From contig JACKNV010000005.1 of the NCBI GenBank assembly GCA_024234735.1, positions 1-64,000 on the forward strand: a stretch of DNA of 64,000 bases, written 5' to 3'. Source of the stretch: Pseudomonadales bacterium. GTDB lineage: Bacteria > Pseudomonadota > Gammaproteobacteria > Pseudomonadales > Halieaceae. Below are positions 45,134 to 53,218 of the stretch, piece after piece. The notes under the pieces are model-generated. The model searched no databases and was not told where the DNA came from. It saw only the letters and a list, made by a program, of their open reading frames with translations. Both the position numbers and the translations under genes were made by a program. Position 1 is the stretch's first letter. Every line of letters starts with the position of its first letter.

Positions 45134-46090
45134 TCAGAGAGGGGCGTGAGCCGCGCCGACAAGGCCGGGGTGGCCGCTGCTTATGGCGTGCACCGGGACC
45201 CTGGCCAGGCGGTCTGCCATGGCGCCCTTGGCCTGCAGGCGCTGGACAAATGGACTGCGCAACAGAAAGGGGATGATGCGGGGAATGATCCCGCCGGCCA
45301 GGTAGAGCCCGCCATAGCTACCGGTAGCCAGCAGGAAATCACCACAGGCAGAACCCAGCAGGGCACAGAAGGTATTCAGCGCCAGTTCGCTCAGTTCATC
45401 GTCGCCGGCAAGCGCGTGGGTGGAAATATCGGCGGGCTGCCGCAGTTCGCCGGCGCGGCCCTGGATGTCCGCCAGCGCCCGATAGAGGCGCAGCAAGCCG
45501 GGCCCGGATACCAGCAGCTCCGCGTAGATATCCTGGTGGCGGGTCAGCAACAGCGCAAACAGTTCCAGTTCCAGATCGGTGGCCGGGGACAGTCCGGCGT
45601 GGCCGGGCTCGCAGGCCCTGGCCCGTGGCGAACCGTCCGCGCTGCGTATCAGGAAGCTGCCGCCGAGGCCGGTCCCCGGCCCCACCACCGCCAGGGTATC
45701 CGTTTGCGCGATCGCGCTGCCGGGGTGGATGACGGTGAGGTTGTCGCTCCCCAGGTAGGGAAGCGCGTAGGCATTGCTCTCGAAGTCATTGATGCGGGCC
45801 AGCCGCTGAAAGCCGAAGCGTCTGGCGACAGCGCTGCAGGAAAAGGACCAGTCCATGTTGAACATGGTGACCAGGTCCGCCGAAGGCGGTGCGGCCACCG
45901 CGATGCAGCAGTCCCCGGGGGCGGGCTCGCCGAGCGTTTCCAGCCAGCTGGCGATGACATCCTCGAAGTTGGCAAACGCGCGATTGCGGTATTCGCCGAG
46001 GGCGCGCAACTCGCCGGCGGCAGGGTCGAACAGGGCGATGCGGGTATTGGTGCCCCCGACGTCGGCAACCAGGCGGTTTCCGTGGCTCAC
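45134..46090 (-). CDS. glk: Glucokinase (Glk family)
   Basis: ATP-dependent kinase giving glucose 6-phosphate, 318 residues. The phosphate-binding loop is RLVADVGGTNTRIALFDP; further motifs are RINDFESNAYALPYLG with the catalytic aspartate, VVGPGTGLGGSFLI and the metal-like site ACEPGHAGLSP. It starts at GTG 46090 and overlaps the pyk stop by 4 bases. It is the last gene of the SBP-GDPD-pyk-glk run and converges on the sensor kinase. Confidence 0.94.
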   Translation of the reverse strand: MSHGNRLVADVGGTNTRIALFDPAAGELRALGEYRNRAFANFEDVIASWLETLGEPAPGDCCIAVAAPPSADLVTMFNMDWSFSCSAVARRFGFQRLARINDFESNAYALPYLGSDNLTVIHPGSAIAQTDTLAVVGPGTGLGGSFLIRSADGSPRARACEPGHAGLSPATDLELELFALLLTRHQDIYAELLVSGPGLLRLYRALADIQGRAGELRQPADISTHALAGDDELSELALNTFCALLGSACGDFLLATGSYGGLYLAGGIIPRIIPFLLRSPFVQRLQAKGAMADRLARVPVHAISSGHPGLVGAAHAPL

Positions 46091-47532
46091 CAGCTCACCG
46101 GGAGGATTTTCATGATGTTGGTTGCCCCCGCTTCGCCCATGACCGAGCCCCTGGTCAGCAGGATCGACTCGTTTTTCTGCAGGTAGCCGCCGTCCACCAG
46201 CAGCTCTATCGCCCGCGCCTCCACGCTGCTGCGATCAAAGGCGCTGGCGTCGAAATACAGGGGGATGACGCCGCGGCACAGGCAGAGCTTCTGCAGGGTT
46301 TCGCCGCGCTGGCTGAGTGCGAAGATGGGCAGCCCCGAACTCAGCCGGGACATCAGTAGGGGCGTGGTGCCCGACTCTGTCAGGCAGGCTATGCCGCGCA
46401 CATTGCCGTAGTGGTTGGCGGCATAAATCGCCGACATGGCGATGGCTTCCTGGGCGCTGGAGAACTGGCGCTCCAGGCGATAGCGGGAGGTCCTGGCCAC
46501 CGCCTGGCGTTCGGCCCCCAGGGCGGCATCGGCCATGGCTGCGACGACCTCGACCGGATACTTGCCCACGGCTGTTTCCGCCGACAGCATGACCGCGTCG
46601 GTACCGTCCAGCACTGCATTGGCGACGTCGAAGACCTCGGCCCGGGTAGGCATGGAACTGCTGATCATGGATTCCATCATCTGGGTGGCGGTGATGACCA
46701 CCCGGTCCATCCTGCGGGCCCGGGAAATCAGCTCCTTCTGGATGCCGATCAGCTGCGCGTCACCGACTTCCACGCCGAGGTCGCCGCGCGCCACCATGAT
46801 CCCCGAGGCGGCGCGCAGTATGCCGTTGAGGGTCTCCTCGTCGGCGACCACCTCGGCGCGCTCGATCTTGGCGATGATGGACGGTGCCAGCTGGTGCTCT
46901 CCCAGCAAGTCCCTGGTCTGGATAATGTCGCTGGCGCTGGAGACAAAGGACACGGCGACAAAATCGGGCCTGACCTCGGCCAGGCTTCCGATGTCGGTCA
47001 GGTCCTTGGCGGTCAGGGCCGGGGCGGCCAGGCCGCCGCCCAGGCGGTTGATACCCTTGCGCGAGCCGAGTTTGCCGCCCACCAGCACCGTGCAGTCGAC
47101 CGCGGTCGTGTCCACGTCGTCAACCCGCAGGCGGATACGTCCGTCATCCAGTAACAGGATGTCGCCGCGGGACACGCTGCTGCACAGCTCCTCGTAGTCC
47201 AGGCCCACGCCGCTGGCATCGCCCTCGCCCGCTCCCAGGGCCAGGTCCAGGCGGAAACGGTCGCCGTTGCTGAGCTCGACGGAATCCTGGCGAAAACTGC
47301 TGATGCGGATCTTGGGGCCCTGCAGGTCGGCCAGGATGCCCACGTATTTGCCGGCGATGGCGGCCTGCTTGCGAATGCGTCGGGCCACCTCGGTGTGCTG
47401 CCGGGCGGTGCCGTGGCTGAAGTTCAGGCGGAACACGTTCACGCCGGCGCCGATCAGCCTGGCGATCATATCTGCGGATTCGCTCGCCGGGCCGATGGTG
47501 GCCACGATCTTGGTGCGTCTGTTCACTTTCAC
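46087..47532 (-). CDS. pyk: Pyruvate kinase
   Basis: Final step of glycolysis, PEP plus ADP to pyruvate plus ATP. The product has 481 residues. It starts RRTKIVATIGPASESADMI; the active-site signature is PSIIAKIERAEVVADEETLN, with GIMVARGDLGVEV and TQMMESMISSSMPTRAEVFD following. Length and motifs suit the PykA-like isozyme. Both ends overlap neighbours by 4 bases, so GDPD, pyk and glk are likely one translationally coupled operon. Confidence 0.96.
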   Translation of the reverse strand: MKVNRRTKIVATIGPASESADMIARLIGAGVNVFRLNFSHGTARQHTEVARRIRKQAAIAGKYVGILADLQGPKIRISSFRQDSVELSNGDRFRLDLALGAGEGDASGVGLDYEELCSSVSRGDILLLDDGRIRLRVDDVDTTAVDCTVLVGGKLGSRKGINRLGGGLAAPALTAKDLTDIGSLAEVRPDFVAVSFVSSASDIIQTRDLLGEHQLAPSIIAKIERAEVVADEETLNGILRAASGIMVARGDLGVEVGDAQLIGIQKELISRARRMDRVVITATQMMESMISSSMPTRAEVFDVANAVLDGTDAVMLSAETAVGKYPVEVVAAMADAALGAERQAVARTSRYRLERQFSSAQEAIAMSAIYAANHYGNVRGIACLTESGTTPLLMSRLSSGLPIFALSQRGETLQKLCLCRGVIPLYFDASAFDRSSVEARAIELLVDGGYLQKNESILLTRGSVMGEAGATNIMKILPVSW

Positions 47533-48560
47533 GGCCTGGTCTCGCTGTGTTGTAGGTAGGCGTGCACGGTATCGGGGAAGTCGGTAAACAGCCCGTCGAC
47601 ACCCGCCCGGCGGATGAAGATATCCAGCAATTCATCAAAACTGCCCACGCCCTCGGGCAACTCGTCGCGCCGGAAAGTGTAGGGGTGCACCAGCAGTCCC
47701 GCGGCGTGGGCCTGGGGAACCAGCTCGCTGAGCAGCACGTCGCCGCTGTCATCCCTGCCCAGGTACACCTGCCTGAGCCAGGGTCCGATACCGTCGGCGT
47801 AGCTGGCCACCCGGGCCAGCCCCGCTGGCGTACGCAAGGCATCGTAATCCGCGTCACTGTCCTCGCCCCAGCTGTTTTCACCGATCAGTTGGATGAGCGG
47901 CAGCGCGGTCCGGTGCTCGTGGCGCAGGCGCTGCAGGGTGGCGGGATCGAAGCACTGCAGGAAGACCTGTGCCGGCCGGTTCGCATAGCCCTTGTCCCGC
48001 AGCACCGCCAGTACCGCCGCCGCGATATCGTGGCCTGCCTGCCGGTGCAGGCGGGGCGCCTTCAGTTCGACATACAGTCCGGTGGTGCGCCCGGTACTGC
48101 GGTCCAGCCCGGCGATCAGGTCTATCTCCTCGGCCAGGGTGGGTACGGTGAACGGAGTGGGTTGCAGCGGATATCGATGCGGATAAACCGCCACTTCCCG
48201 GCCCTGGGCATCGCGGGCGCTGCGCTCGTGCAGGCGCAGTTGGCGCAGCTCGTCCAGGGAGAAATCCACGGCGTAGTAGCGGCCGTCGGTGCGAGCCCTG
48301 TCGGGAAAGCGCTGCTCGACATCGGTGGTGGCTTCCAGGTAGATGTCGTGCAGCACCACCGGTACCCCGTCGCGGCTGAGGACAATGTCCTGCTCGATGA
48401 AGTCGGCGCCCATGGCATGGGCCATCGCCTTGGCGGGGAGACTGTGTTCGGGCAGGTAGCCACTGGCCCCGCGATGGGCGATGACGATGGGCGAAGCGCT
48501 GGCAGTTTGGGCCATGATGACGAACACCAGTACGAAAAAAGGGCGGGAGATCGACTCCAC
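47529..48560 (-). CDS. Glycerophosphodiester phosphodiesterase, exported (GlpQ-like)
   Basis: Splits glycerophosphodiesters into an alcohol and glycerol 3-phosphate. I start it at GTG 48560, giving 343 residues with a signal peptide (FFVLVFVIMAQTASA before SPIV). The GDPD core has IVIAHRGASGYLPEHSL, the metal glutamate/aspartate in GADFIEQDIVLSRDGVPVVL followed by HD, and a late IGPWLRQ region. The size and export signal point to a periplasmic GlpQ type. Its stop overlaps the pyk start. Confidence 0.9.
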   Translation of the reverse strand: MESISRPFFVLVFVIMAQTASASPIVIAHRGASGYLPEHSLPAKAMAHAMGADFIEQDIVLSRDGVPVVLHDIYLEATTDVEQRFPDRARTDGRYYAVDFSLDELRQLRLHERSARDAQGREVAVYPHRYPLQPTPFTVPTLAEEIDLIAGLDRSTGRTTGLYVELKAPRLHRQAGHDIAAAVLAVLRDKGYANRPAQVFLQCFDPATLQRLRHEHRTALPLIQLIGENSWGEDSDADYDALRTPAGLARVASYADGIGPWLRQVYLGRDDSGDVLLSELVPQAHAAGLLVHPYTFRRDELPEGVGSFDELLDIFIRRAGVDGLFTDFPDTVHAYLQHSETRP

Positions 48561-48598
48561 GCCCTCATATACAGACAGGCTGATACGGTTGGCAAGCC

Positions 48599-49408
48599 CT
48601 AGGGCAGGGCGGCGACCCAGGACGTGTTCTCGAACCATTTCTCGCGGATCTTGCCCAGGATGCCGGTTTTCTCGTAAGCCCTCAGGTAATTGTCCACCAG
48701 GTTGTAGAACTGGGGGTCGTCCTTGCTTACCGCGATGCCGATGGGCTCCACGGTGAGCGGTTCCTGCAGCGTGGTCAGCCCCGCCTCGGGAAAGCGCGCG
48801 ACCGACAGTACGCAGACGGGCATGTCGGCGACCATGGCGTCCGCCTTGCCATCGACGATCATGGCGACGCCCTCGTCGTAGCTCGTGATCTCGACAAGCT
48901 CGGCCTCCGGCGCGACGGCCCTGACAAATGAAGCGCTGGTGGAGTTGTTCAGCGCCAGCAGTTTCAGGTCCTTGCGATTGGCTTCACTGGCCCCGGATAT
49001 TTTTGCCAGCCCGGAATTCTTGGTAAGAATGGATTTCCCCGACATCATGTAAGGGCCGATGAACGACACCAGTTCGGTGCGTTCCGGGGTGATTGCCAGA
49101 CCGGACATGACCATGTCGATCTTGTCGTCTTCCAGCGCCTGCATCAGGTCACCGAAGGGCATGGGGACAATCTCCAACTGCACTTTCATGGCATCCGCCA
49201 GGGCTTTGGCCAGGTCCACATCGAACCCCATCAGGCCGCCCTCGCGGTTTTTCATTGTCAGCGGCGGCTGGTTGCCCGACATGCCCACTTTCAGCACCTT
49301 GAAATCCACTACCCGTTGCAGGGTGTCGCCCGCCATTGAATGCAGGGAAAAAGTCGCGCTCAGGATCACAAAGCCGCTCAGCAGCAGGCCTCTCAGCAAG
49401 TTGTACAT
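48599..49408 (-). CDS. Periplasmic amino-acid-type substrate-binding protein
   Basis: A 269-residue SBP_bac_3 family protein. A signal peptide (about 1-26, FSLHSMAGD) is followed by VLKVGMSGNQPPLTMKNREG, GLMGFDVDLAKALADAMKVQ, IDMVMSGLAITPERTELVSF and the closing helix LVDNYLRAYEKTGILGKIRE. Such proteins bind polar amino acids for ABC importers, but no permease or ATPase gene lies beside it. It may serve a distant transporter or act as a sensor. ATG 49408 follows GGAGAACCCACTG. The GDPD gene follows 38 bp later. Confidence 0.9.
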   Translation of the reverse strand: MYNLLRGLLLSGFVILSATFSLHSMAGDTLQRVVDFKVLKVGMSGNQPPLTMKNREGGLMGFDVDLAKALADAMKVQLEIVPMPFGDLMQALEDDKIDMVMSGLAITPERTELVSFIGPYMMSGKSILTKNSGLAKISGASEANRKDLKLLALNNSTSASFVRAVAPEAELVEITSYDEGVAMIVDGKADAMVADMPVCVLSVARFPEAGLTTLQEPLTVEPIGIAVSKDDPQFYNLVDNYLRAYEKTGILGKIREKWFENTSWVAALP

Positions 49409-49578
49409 CAGTGGGTTCTCCTCGGTCTCCGGTGAATGGCAGGGTGTGCCGCCGCTGTGCCGCGCGCTCGTGGTGCGCTCGCCAACGGTCAATGTGGCAT
49501 CCAGTGTAAGACCCATCGGCAAATAAGCCAAAACCTTTTATGCTCCGGGAGCCACGGGTACGGGATCAGGGGGAGTAC

Positions 49579-50271
49579 ATGGTAACAGGGGTCGATCGAA
49601 TTGTGATCGCGGTACCGCAACTGGAATGCGCCGTCGCCGAGTACCAGCTGCTGTTGGGCTGCGAGCCACTGCCGGCGGTGGCGAACCCGACGGCTCCAAC
49701 CGGGTGCTGCTTCGATCTCAACAACACCTTAGTTGAACTGATACCCCGGGGCGACGCGGCGCGCATCGCGGGGCTGGTATTCGCCCTGGCCGCGGCGGAC
49801 GCCCCGCCCGCCGTGCTCGCCAACGGGCGCGGGCTGGACCTGAGGCTGGCGGGCGACTCGGCCACGGCGGCGCGGAGGGCCGGGGGCGCGCCTGCCGGGA
49901 TGTGCGTGGATCACCTGGTGCTGCGCACCGCAGATGCCGGGGCGTGTATCGATCTGTTTGCTGGCGAGTTGGGCATCCGGCTAGCCCTGGACCGCGACGT
50001 GCCGCAATGGGGTGGGCGCATGCTGTTTTTCCGCACTGGCAAACTGACCCTGGAGGTGATCGAGCCGGTTGCCGACAAACCCTCGCGGGACGCGTTCTGG
50101 GGTATCGCCTATCGTTGTTACGACCTCGAGTTGACCCGCCGGCAGCTCACCGGACGAGGGGTGGCGGTGTCCGCCATTCGTCAGGGCAGGAAGCCCGGTA
50201 CCCGGGTCATGACGGTGAAAAGCCACTGCCTGGACATTCCGACCCTGCTGCTCGAGGCAGTGCCTACATGA
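49579..50271 (+). CDS. VOC-superfamily glyoxalase-like protein
   Basis: A 230-residue protein with two VOC (vicinal oxygen chelate) modules: VDRIVIAVPQLECAVAEYQL near the N-terminus and VDHLVLRTADAGACIDLFAG near residue 115, each starting with the usual beta strand and followed by helices. LTLEVIEPVADK gives a plausible metal-ligand glutamate. The family includes glyoxalases, dioxygenases and binding proteins, so no reaction can be assigned. ATG 49579 follows CAGGGGGAGTAC. It overlaps the end of the convergent DUF3012 gene by 8 bases. Confidence 0.82.
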   Translation: MVTGVDRIVIAVPQLECAVAEYQLLLGCEPLPAVANPTAPTGCCFDLNNTLVELIPRGDAARIAGLVFALAAADAPPAVLANGRGLDLRLAGDSATAARRAGGAPAGMCVDHLVLRTADAGACIDLFAGELGIRLALDRDVPQWGGRMLFFRTGKLTLEVIEPVADKPSRDAFWGIAYRCYDLELTRRQLTGRGVAVSAIRQGRKPGTRVMTVKSHCLDIPTLLLEAVPT

Positions 50272-50527
50272 CGCAGTATTTGGCGTAGCTCGCCGCTTCG
50301 TTGGCGGTCCACTCCCCCTTGGGCTTTTGCTCGAGATCCTCGCACCATCCCTGCGAGCCCACCGCCATGCCATCGATCAGGCAGTTCTTGGCATAGGTGC
50401 TGGCGTCGGACATGTTCCACTCGGATTTAGGCTGTTCTTCTTTTTGCTTGCACCACTTCTCGCTGCCAGGCTCTGCGCTGCATGCGCCCAACACGATCAG
50501 ACTGGCGATAATTGTTAGCGTTCTCAT
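50264..50527 (-). CDS. Lipoprotein with two tandem DUF3012 units
   Basis: An 87-residue lipoprotein with the lipobox VLGAC (C16). The mature part is two copies of one 30-residue unit: GSEKWCKQKEEQPKSEWNMS (about 21-50) and GSQGWCEDLEQKPKGEWTAN (about 58-87), each with two cysteines and an AxxYAKxC end. This is the DUF3012 pattern, usually present once. The four cysteines may form disulfides in the periplasm. Function is unknown. It lies downstream of the orphan exbD gene on the same strand. Confidence 0.87.
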   Translation of the reverse strand: MRTLTIIASLIVLGACSAEPGSEKWCKQKEEQPKSEWNMSDASTYAKNCLIDGMAVGSQGWCEDLEQKPKGEWTANEAASYAKYCVM

Positions 50528-50606
50528 ACGTGCTCTCCCGTCGAGGCAGGTGGTCAGCCAGTATGCCACCGGCGCCGACGGACAGCCACTTGCCGCAGCT
50601 GCCTGC

Positions 50607-51059
50607 TCATTCACCGGTGGTCAGCGATACGTTGTAGATGCCCGCCTCGCGGGCGGAGTCGATCACGGTGGCCACCACATCCACCGTGGACTTGTTGTGG
50701 GCCTTGATAATGACCGCGGCCTTGGGGTTTTCCGCCCGCAGGCGGCTGATGTTGGCCCGGACGGCGCGGGCGTCTATGCGGCGCCCCTTGACCCAGATGT
50801 CGTCGGTGGCGCTGACCTGGACGATGATGTTCTCGGATGGCTCGCTGGACTGTGCGCTGCTGGTGGGCTTGCGCTCGACTTCGACGGTGCTCTCGCGGAT
50901 GAACGAGCCGGCCACGATGAAGAAGATGAGCATGATCATGACCACATCGAGCATTGGCGTGAGATCGATGGCCAGGCTGCCGTCGACCTTGGGTGGTCGC
51001 GCCCGCTTGCGATGCACCCCGCGCTCATCCACCCCGGTGTGGTCGAACCACATTTCCAT
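50607..51059 (-). CDS. Orphan ExbD/TolR-family protein
   Basis: A 150-residue ExbD paralogue with no ExbB or TonB gene beside it. The membrane helix holds the proton-relay aspartate, LAIDLTPMLDVVMIMLIFFI, and the periplasmic part has IIVQVSATDDIWVKGRRIDA and KAAVIIKAHNKSTVDVVATV. It is close to the ExbD at 40092 but has an extended, charged cytoplasmic N-terminus (residues 1-28). It may replace or compete with the operon copy in the ExbB motor under some condition. The upstream region has an FNR-like site and inverted repeats. Confidence 0.92.
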   Translation of the reverse strand: MEMWFDHTGVDERGVHRKRARPPKVDGSLAIDLTPMLDVVMIMLIFFIVAGSFIRESTVEVERKPTSSAQSSEPSENIIVQVSATDDIWVKGRRIDARAVRANISRLRAENPKAAVIIKAHNKSTVDVVATVIDSAREAGIYNVSLTTGE

Positions 51060-51133
51060 AGAACAGACTCCCGGTGGCGCGACACCACCCTCGCTGCGAC
51101 AGTCAACCGACTGTTACTGATGCTAAGCTATCA

Positions 51134-51160
51134 GGGCAATGTGACAATTCCACATTGCCC
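51134..51160. promoter_or_regulatory. Perfect 10-bp inverted repeat upstream of orphan exbD
   Basis: GGGCAATGTG (51134-51143), seven bases, then CACATTGCCC (51151-51160). No T-run follows on either strand, so an operator is more likely than a terminator. A smaller repeat, ACAGTC-AACC-GACTGT, lies at 51099-51114. Confidence 0.5.
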
Positions 51161-51165
51161 AATAC

Positions 51166-51179
51166 TTGATCCGCGTCAA
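51166..51179. promoter_or_regulatory. FNR/Anr-like site
   Basis: TTGATCCGCGTCAA matches the FNR/Anr consensus TTGATNNNNATCAA with one mismatch. It is centred about 113 bp upstream of the orphan exbD start. Confidence 0.45.
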
Positions 51180-51231
51180 GAAATAGCCAGCGCGCAGTGT
51201 GCGGGCCGGAATCTGCCAGCCCGCGGGCAGC

Positions 51232-52692
51232 TTATTTCTTGACCTGCATGGCGATGGATTTCTCCGTGGTCTTGCCATAGGGCGGCAACATGCCGCTGAG
51301 CTTGCCGATGTTCAGGCCGGTCTGCCGGTAGATGGACTTGGCGTGACTGAAGGTACGGAAGCCCTCCAGCCCGTGGTAGGAGCCCATGCCGCTGGGGCCG
51401 ACGCCGCCGAAGGGCAGGTCCTCCTGCATGACATGCATGATCACGTCGTTGATGCACATGCCCCCGGAAGTGGTGCGGGCCTGCACCGCTTCCTGCTCGG
51501 CTGCGTCCTCGCCGAAGTAGTAGGCGGCCAGCGGGCGGGGCATGGCATTGATGTAGGCGATGGTTTCTTCGAAGTCGCGATAGGTGCGGATCGGCAGCAG
51601 TGGCCCGAAGATCTCTTCCTGCAGCACCTTCAGATCTTCCGGTGGCTCGGGAACAAGGGTCGGGGGAATCTTGTGGGTGCCCTGCTGTTGGCTGAAGTCC
51701 TCACCGGCGGGGTTGATGGGCAGGGTTTTCACCCCGCGCTCCTCGGCTTCGGCGAGGTAGCCGGTGAGCCGCTGGTAGTGGCGCTCGTTGACCACGGAGG
51801 TGTACTGCGGGTTGTCCAGCAGTTTCGGGTACATGCTGGCGACGGCCTTCTGGGCCGCCGCGATCACTTCGTGGAGCTTTTCTTCCGGCACCATCAGGTA
51901 GTCCGGGGCAAGGCAGATCTGGCCGGCGTTCAGGGTCTTGCCCAGCATGATGCGCCCCAGGCTCTTTTCTATGTCTGCGCTGCGGGAAATGATGACCGGC
52001 GATTTGCCCCCCAGTTCCAGCGTGACCGGCACCAGGTTGCGGGCTGCCGCCGCCATGATGTGGCGGGCGACGGAGGTGGCCCCGGTGAACAGGAGGTGGT
52101 CCAGCGGCAGGTTGGAGAAGGCCTGGCCCACTTCCGGGCCGCCGGTGAAGATCGCCACCTCTTTGGGGTCGTACACCTCGCTGATCATGGCCCGCAGCAC
52201 CTCCGAGGTGGCCGGCGTGAATTCCGAGGGTTTGATCATCACCCGGTTGCCGGCGGCCAGGGCGCCGGACATGGGCGCGAAGACCATCGATACCGGGAAG
52301 TTCCAGGGGGAGATAATGCCCACCACGCCCAGTGGCTGGTATTCGATGCGGGAGCGCCCGCCCAGCAGGTTCAGGGGGAAGATGGTGGGACGCTTTTCCC
52401 CTTTCATCCACCTGCGCAGGTGTTTCTTCGCGTGTTTCAGCGCCGTGATGGAAGCGCCGACGTCGGTCAGCAGGGTCACTTCCCGCGGGCGGCAGCTGAA
52501 GTCGCTGTTCAGGGCTTCCGTCAGCTGGTCGGCGTAGCGGACCAGGGCGTCGATCACCCGGTCGATCCGGTCGATCCGGGACTCGGCGGTCACCACGCCT
52601 TCGCGCAGGTAATCGGCCCGCTGCGCGGCCAGTGCATCCAGCATGACGGTTTCCACGTCAAGTGAGGTGTTCGGGGTCTGGGGTGCGTTCAT
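51232..52692 (-). CDS. Aldehyde dehydrogenase (coniferyl-aldehyde-dehydrogenase-like)
   Basis: A 486-residue NAD(P)-dependent aldehyde dehydrogenase. The cofactor strand is LGVVGIISPWNFPVSMVFAP, the general base glutamate is in VTLELGGKSPVIIS, and the nucleophile is in NAGQICLAPDYLMVP (about C260). The start (LREGVVTAESRIDRIDRVID) and PLNLLGGRSRIEYQPLG resemble the coniferyl aldehyde dehydrogenase subgroup, which also oxidises fatty and terpenoid aldehydes. The substrate is unknown. ATG 52692 follows GCGAGGACATCTGCC. Confidence 0.9.
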   Translation of the reverse strand: MNAPQTPNTSLDVETVMLDALAAQRADYLREGVVTAESRIDRIDRVIDALVRYADQLTEALNSDFSCRPREVTLLTDVGASITALKHAKKHLRRWMKGEKRPTIFPLNLLGGRSRIEYQPLGVVGIISPWNFPVSMVFAPMSGALAAGNRVMIKPSEFTPATSEVLRAMISEVYDPKEVAIFTGGPEVGQAFSNLPLDHLLFTGATSVARHIMAAAARNLVPVTLELGGKSPVIISRSADIEKSLGRIMLGKTLNAGQICLAPDYLMVPEEKLHEVIAAAQKAVASMYPKLLDNPQYTSVVNERHYQRLTGYLAEAEERGVKTLPINPAGEDFSQQQGTHKIPPTLVPEPPEDLKVLQEEIFGPLLPIRTYRDFEETIAYINAMPRPLAAYYFGEDAAEQEAVQARTTSGGMCINDVIMHVMQEDLPFGGVGPSGMGSYHGLEGFRTFSHAKSIYRQTGLNIGKLSGMLPPYGKTTEKSIAMQVKK

Positions 52693-52847
52693 GGCAGATG
52701 TCCTCGCTGGTACTGGTCCGTGGTTCGGGGTTGGCGCAGTATAGCCCCGAACTGGTCGAAATATAACCACTTGTCGTGCCGGGGGGCGCTGCCGGCAGTG
52801 CGCGGCCGCGACTTGGCAATCCGGCGGCCAGCTGCTAATAATTCACT

Positions 52848-53195
52848 ATGCCTGCCCCCAACGCCAGCAATGATACCCGGACCCCCTCGCCTCCCTACGG
52901 GTATTCCCGCGAGTGCACCCACTCGCGGGAAGAGCAGATTCATATCGTGGCCGAGTTCCACGCCCACAAGATCCGGCCCAGCCGTATTGCCTACCGGGTG
53001 GGCATCGATATCGCGTTCATCGAGGAGCTGATAGCCGGGGAGGTGGAGGCGGAACGCTTTCCGCAACTGGTCGCCCACTACCGGCGCCAGCGCTATCAGC
53101 AGCGCATGACGGAGTCCGTTTCGCGCCGGGGAGTGGCGCGCTATGAACTGCAGCAGCGTATCGAACGCGAGTACCGGCAGGAAACGGATCTGTAG
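52848..53195 (+). CDS. Small basic/acidic protein of unknown function
   Basis: I do not recognise a family. The product is 115 residues, rich in Arg and Glu. Residues about 28-60 (REEQIHIVAEFHAHKIRPSR, then IAYRVGIDIAFIEELIAGE) look like a helix-turn-helix of the resolvase/transposase-like kind, and the C-terminal half is one long charged helix. It diverges from the aldehyde dehydrogenase gene and converges on the MscS-like gene. Codon use is like its neighbours, which favours a real gene. Confidence 0.6.
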   Translation: MPAPNASNDTRTPSPPYGYSRECTHSREEQIHIVAEFHAHKIRPSRIAYRVGIDIAFIEELIAGEVEAERFPQLVAHYRRQRYQQRMTESVSRRGVARYELQQRIEREYRQETDL

Positions 53196-53218
53196 CCCGT
53201 CCGGGAAGCGCGCCGCGC

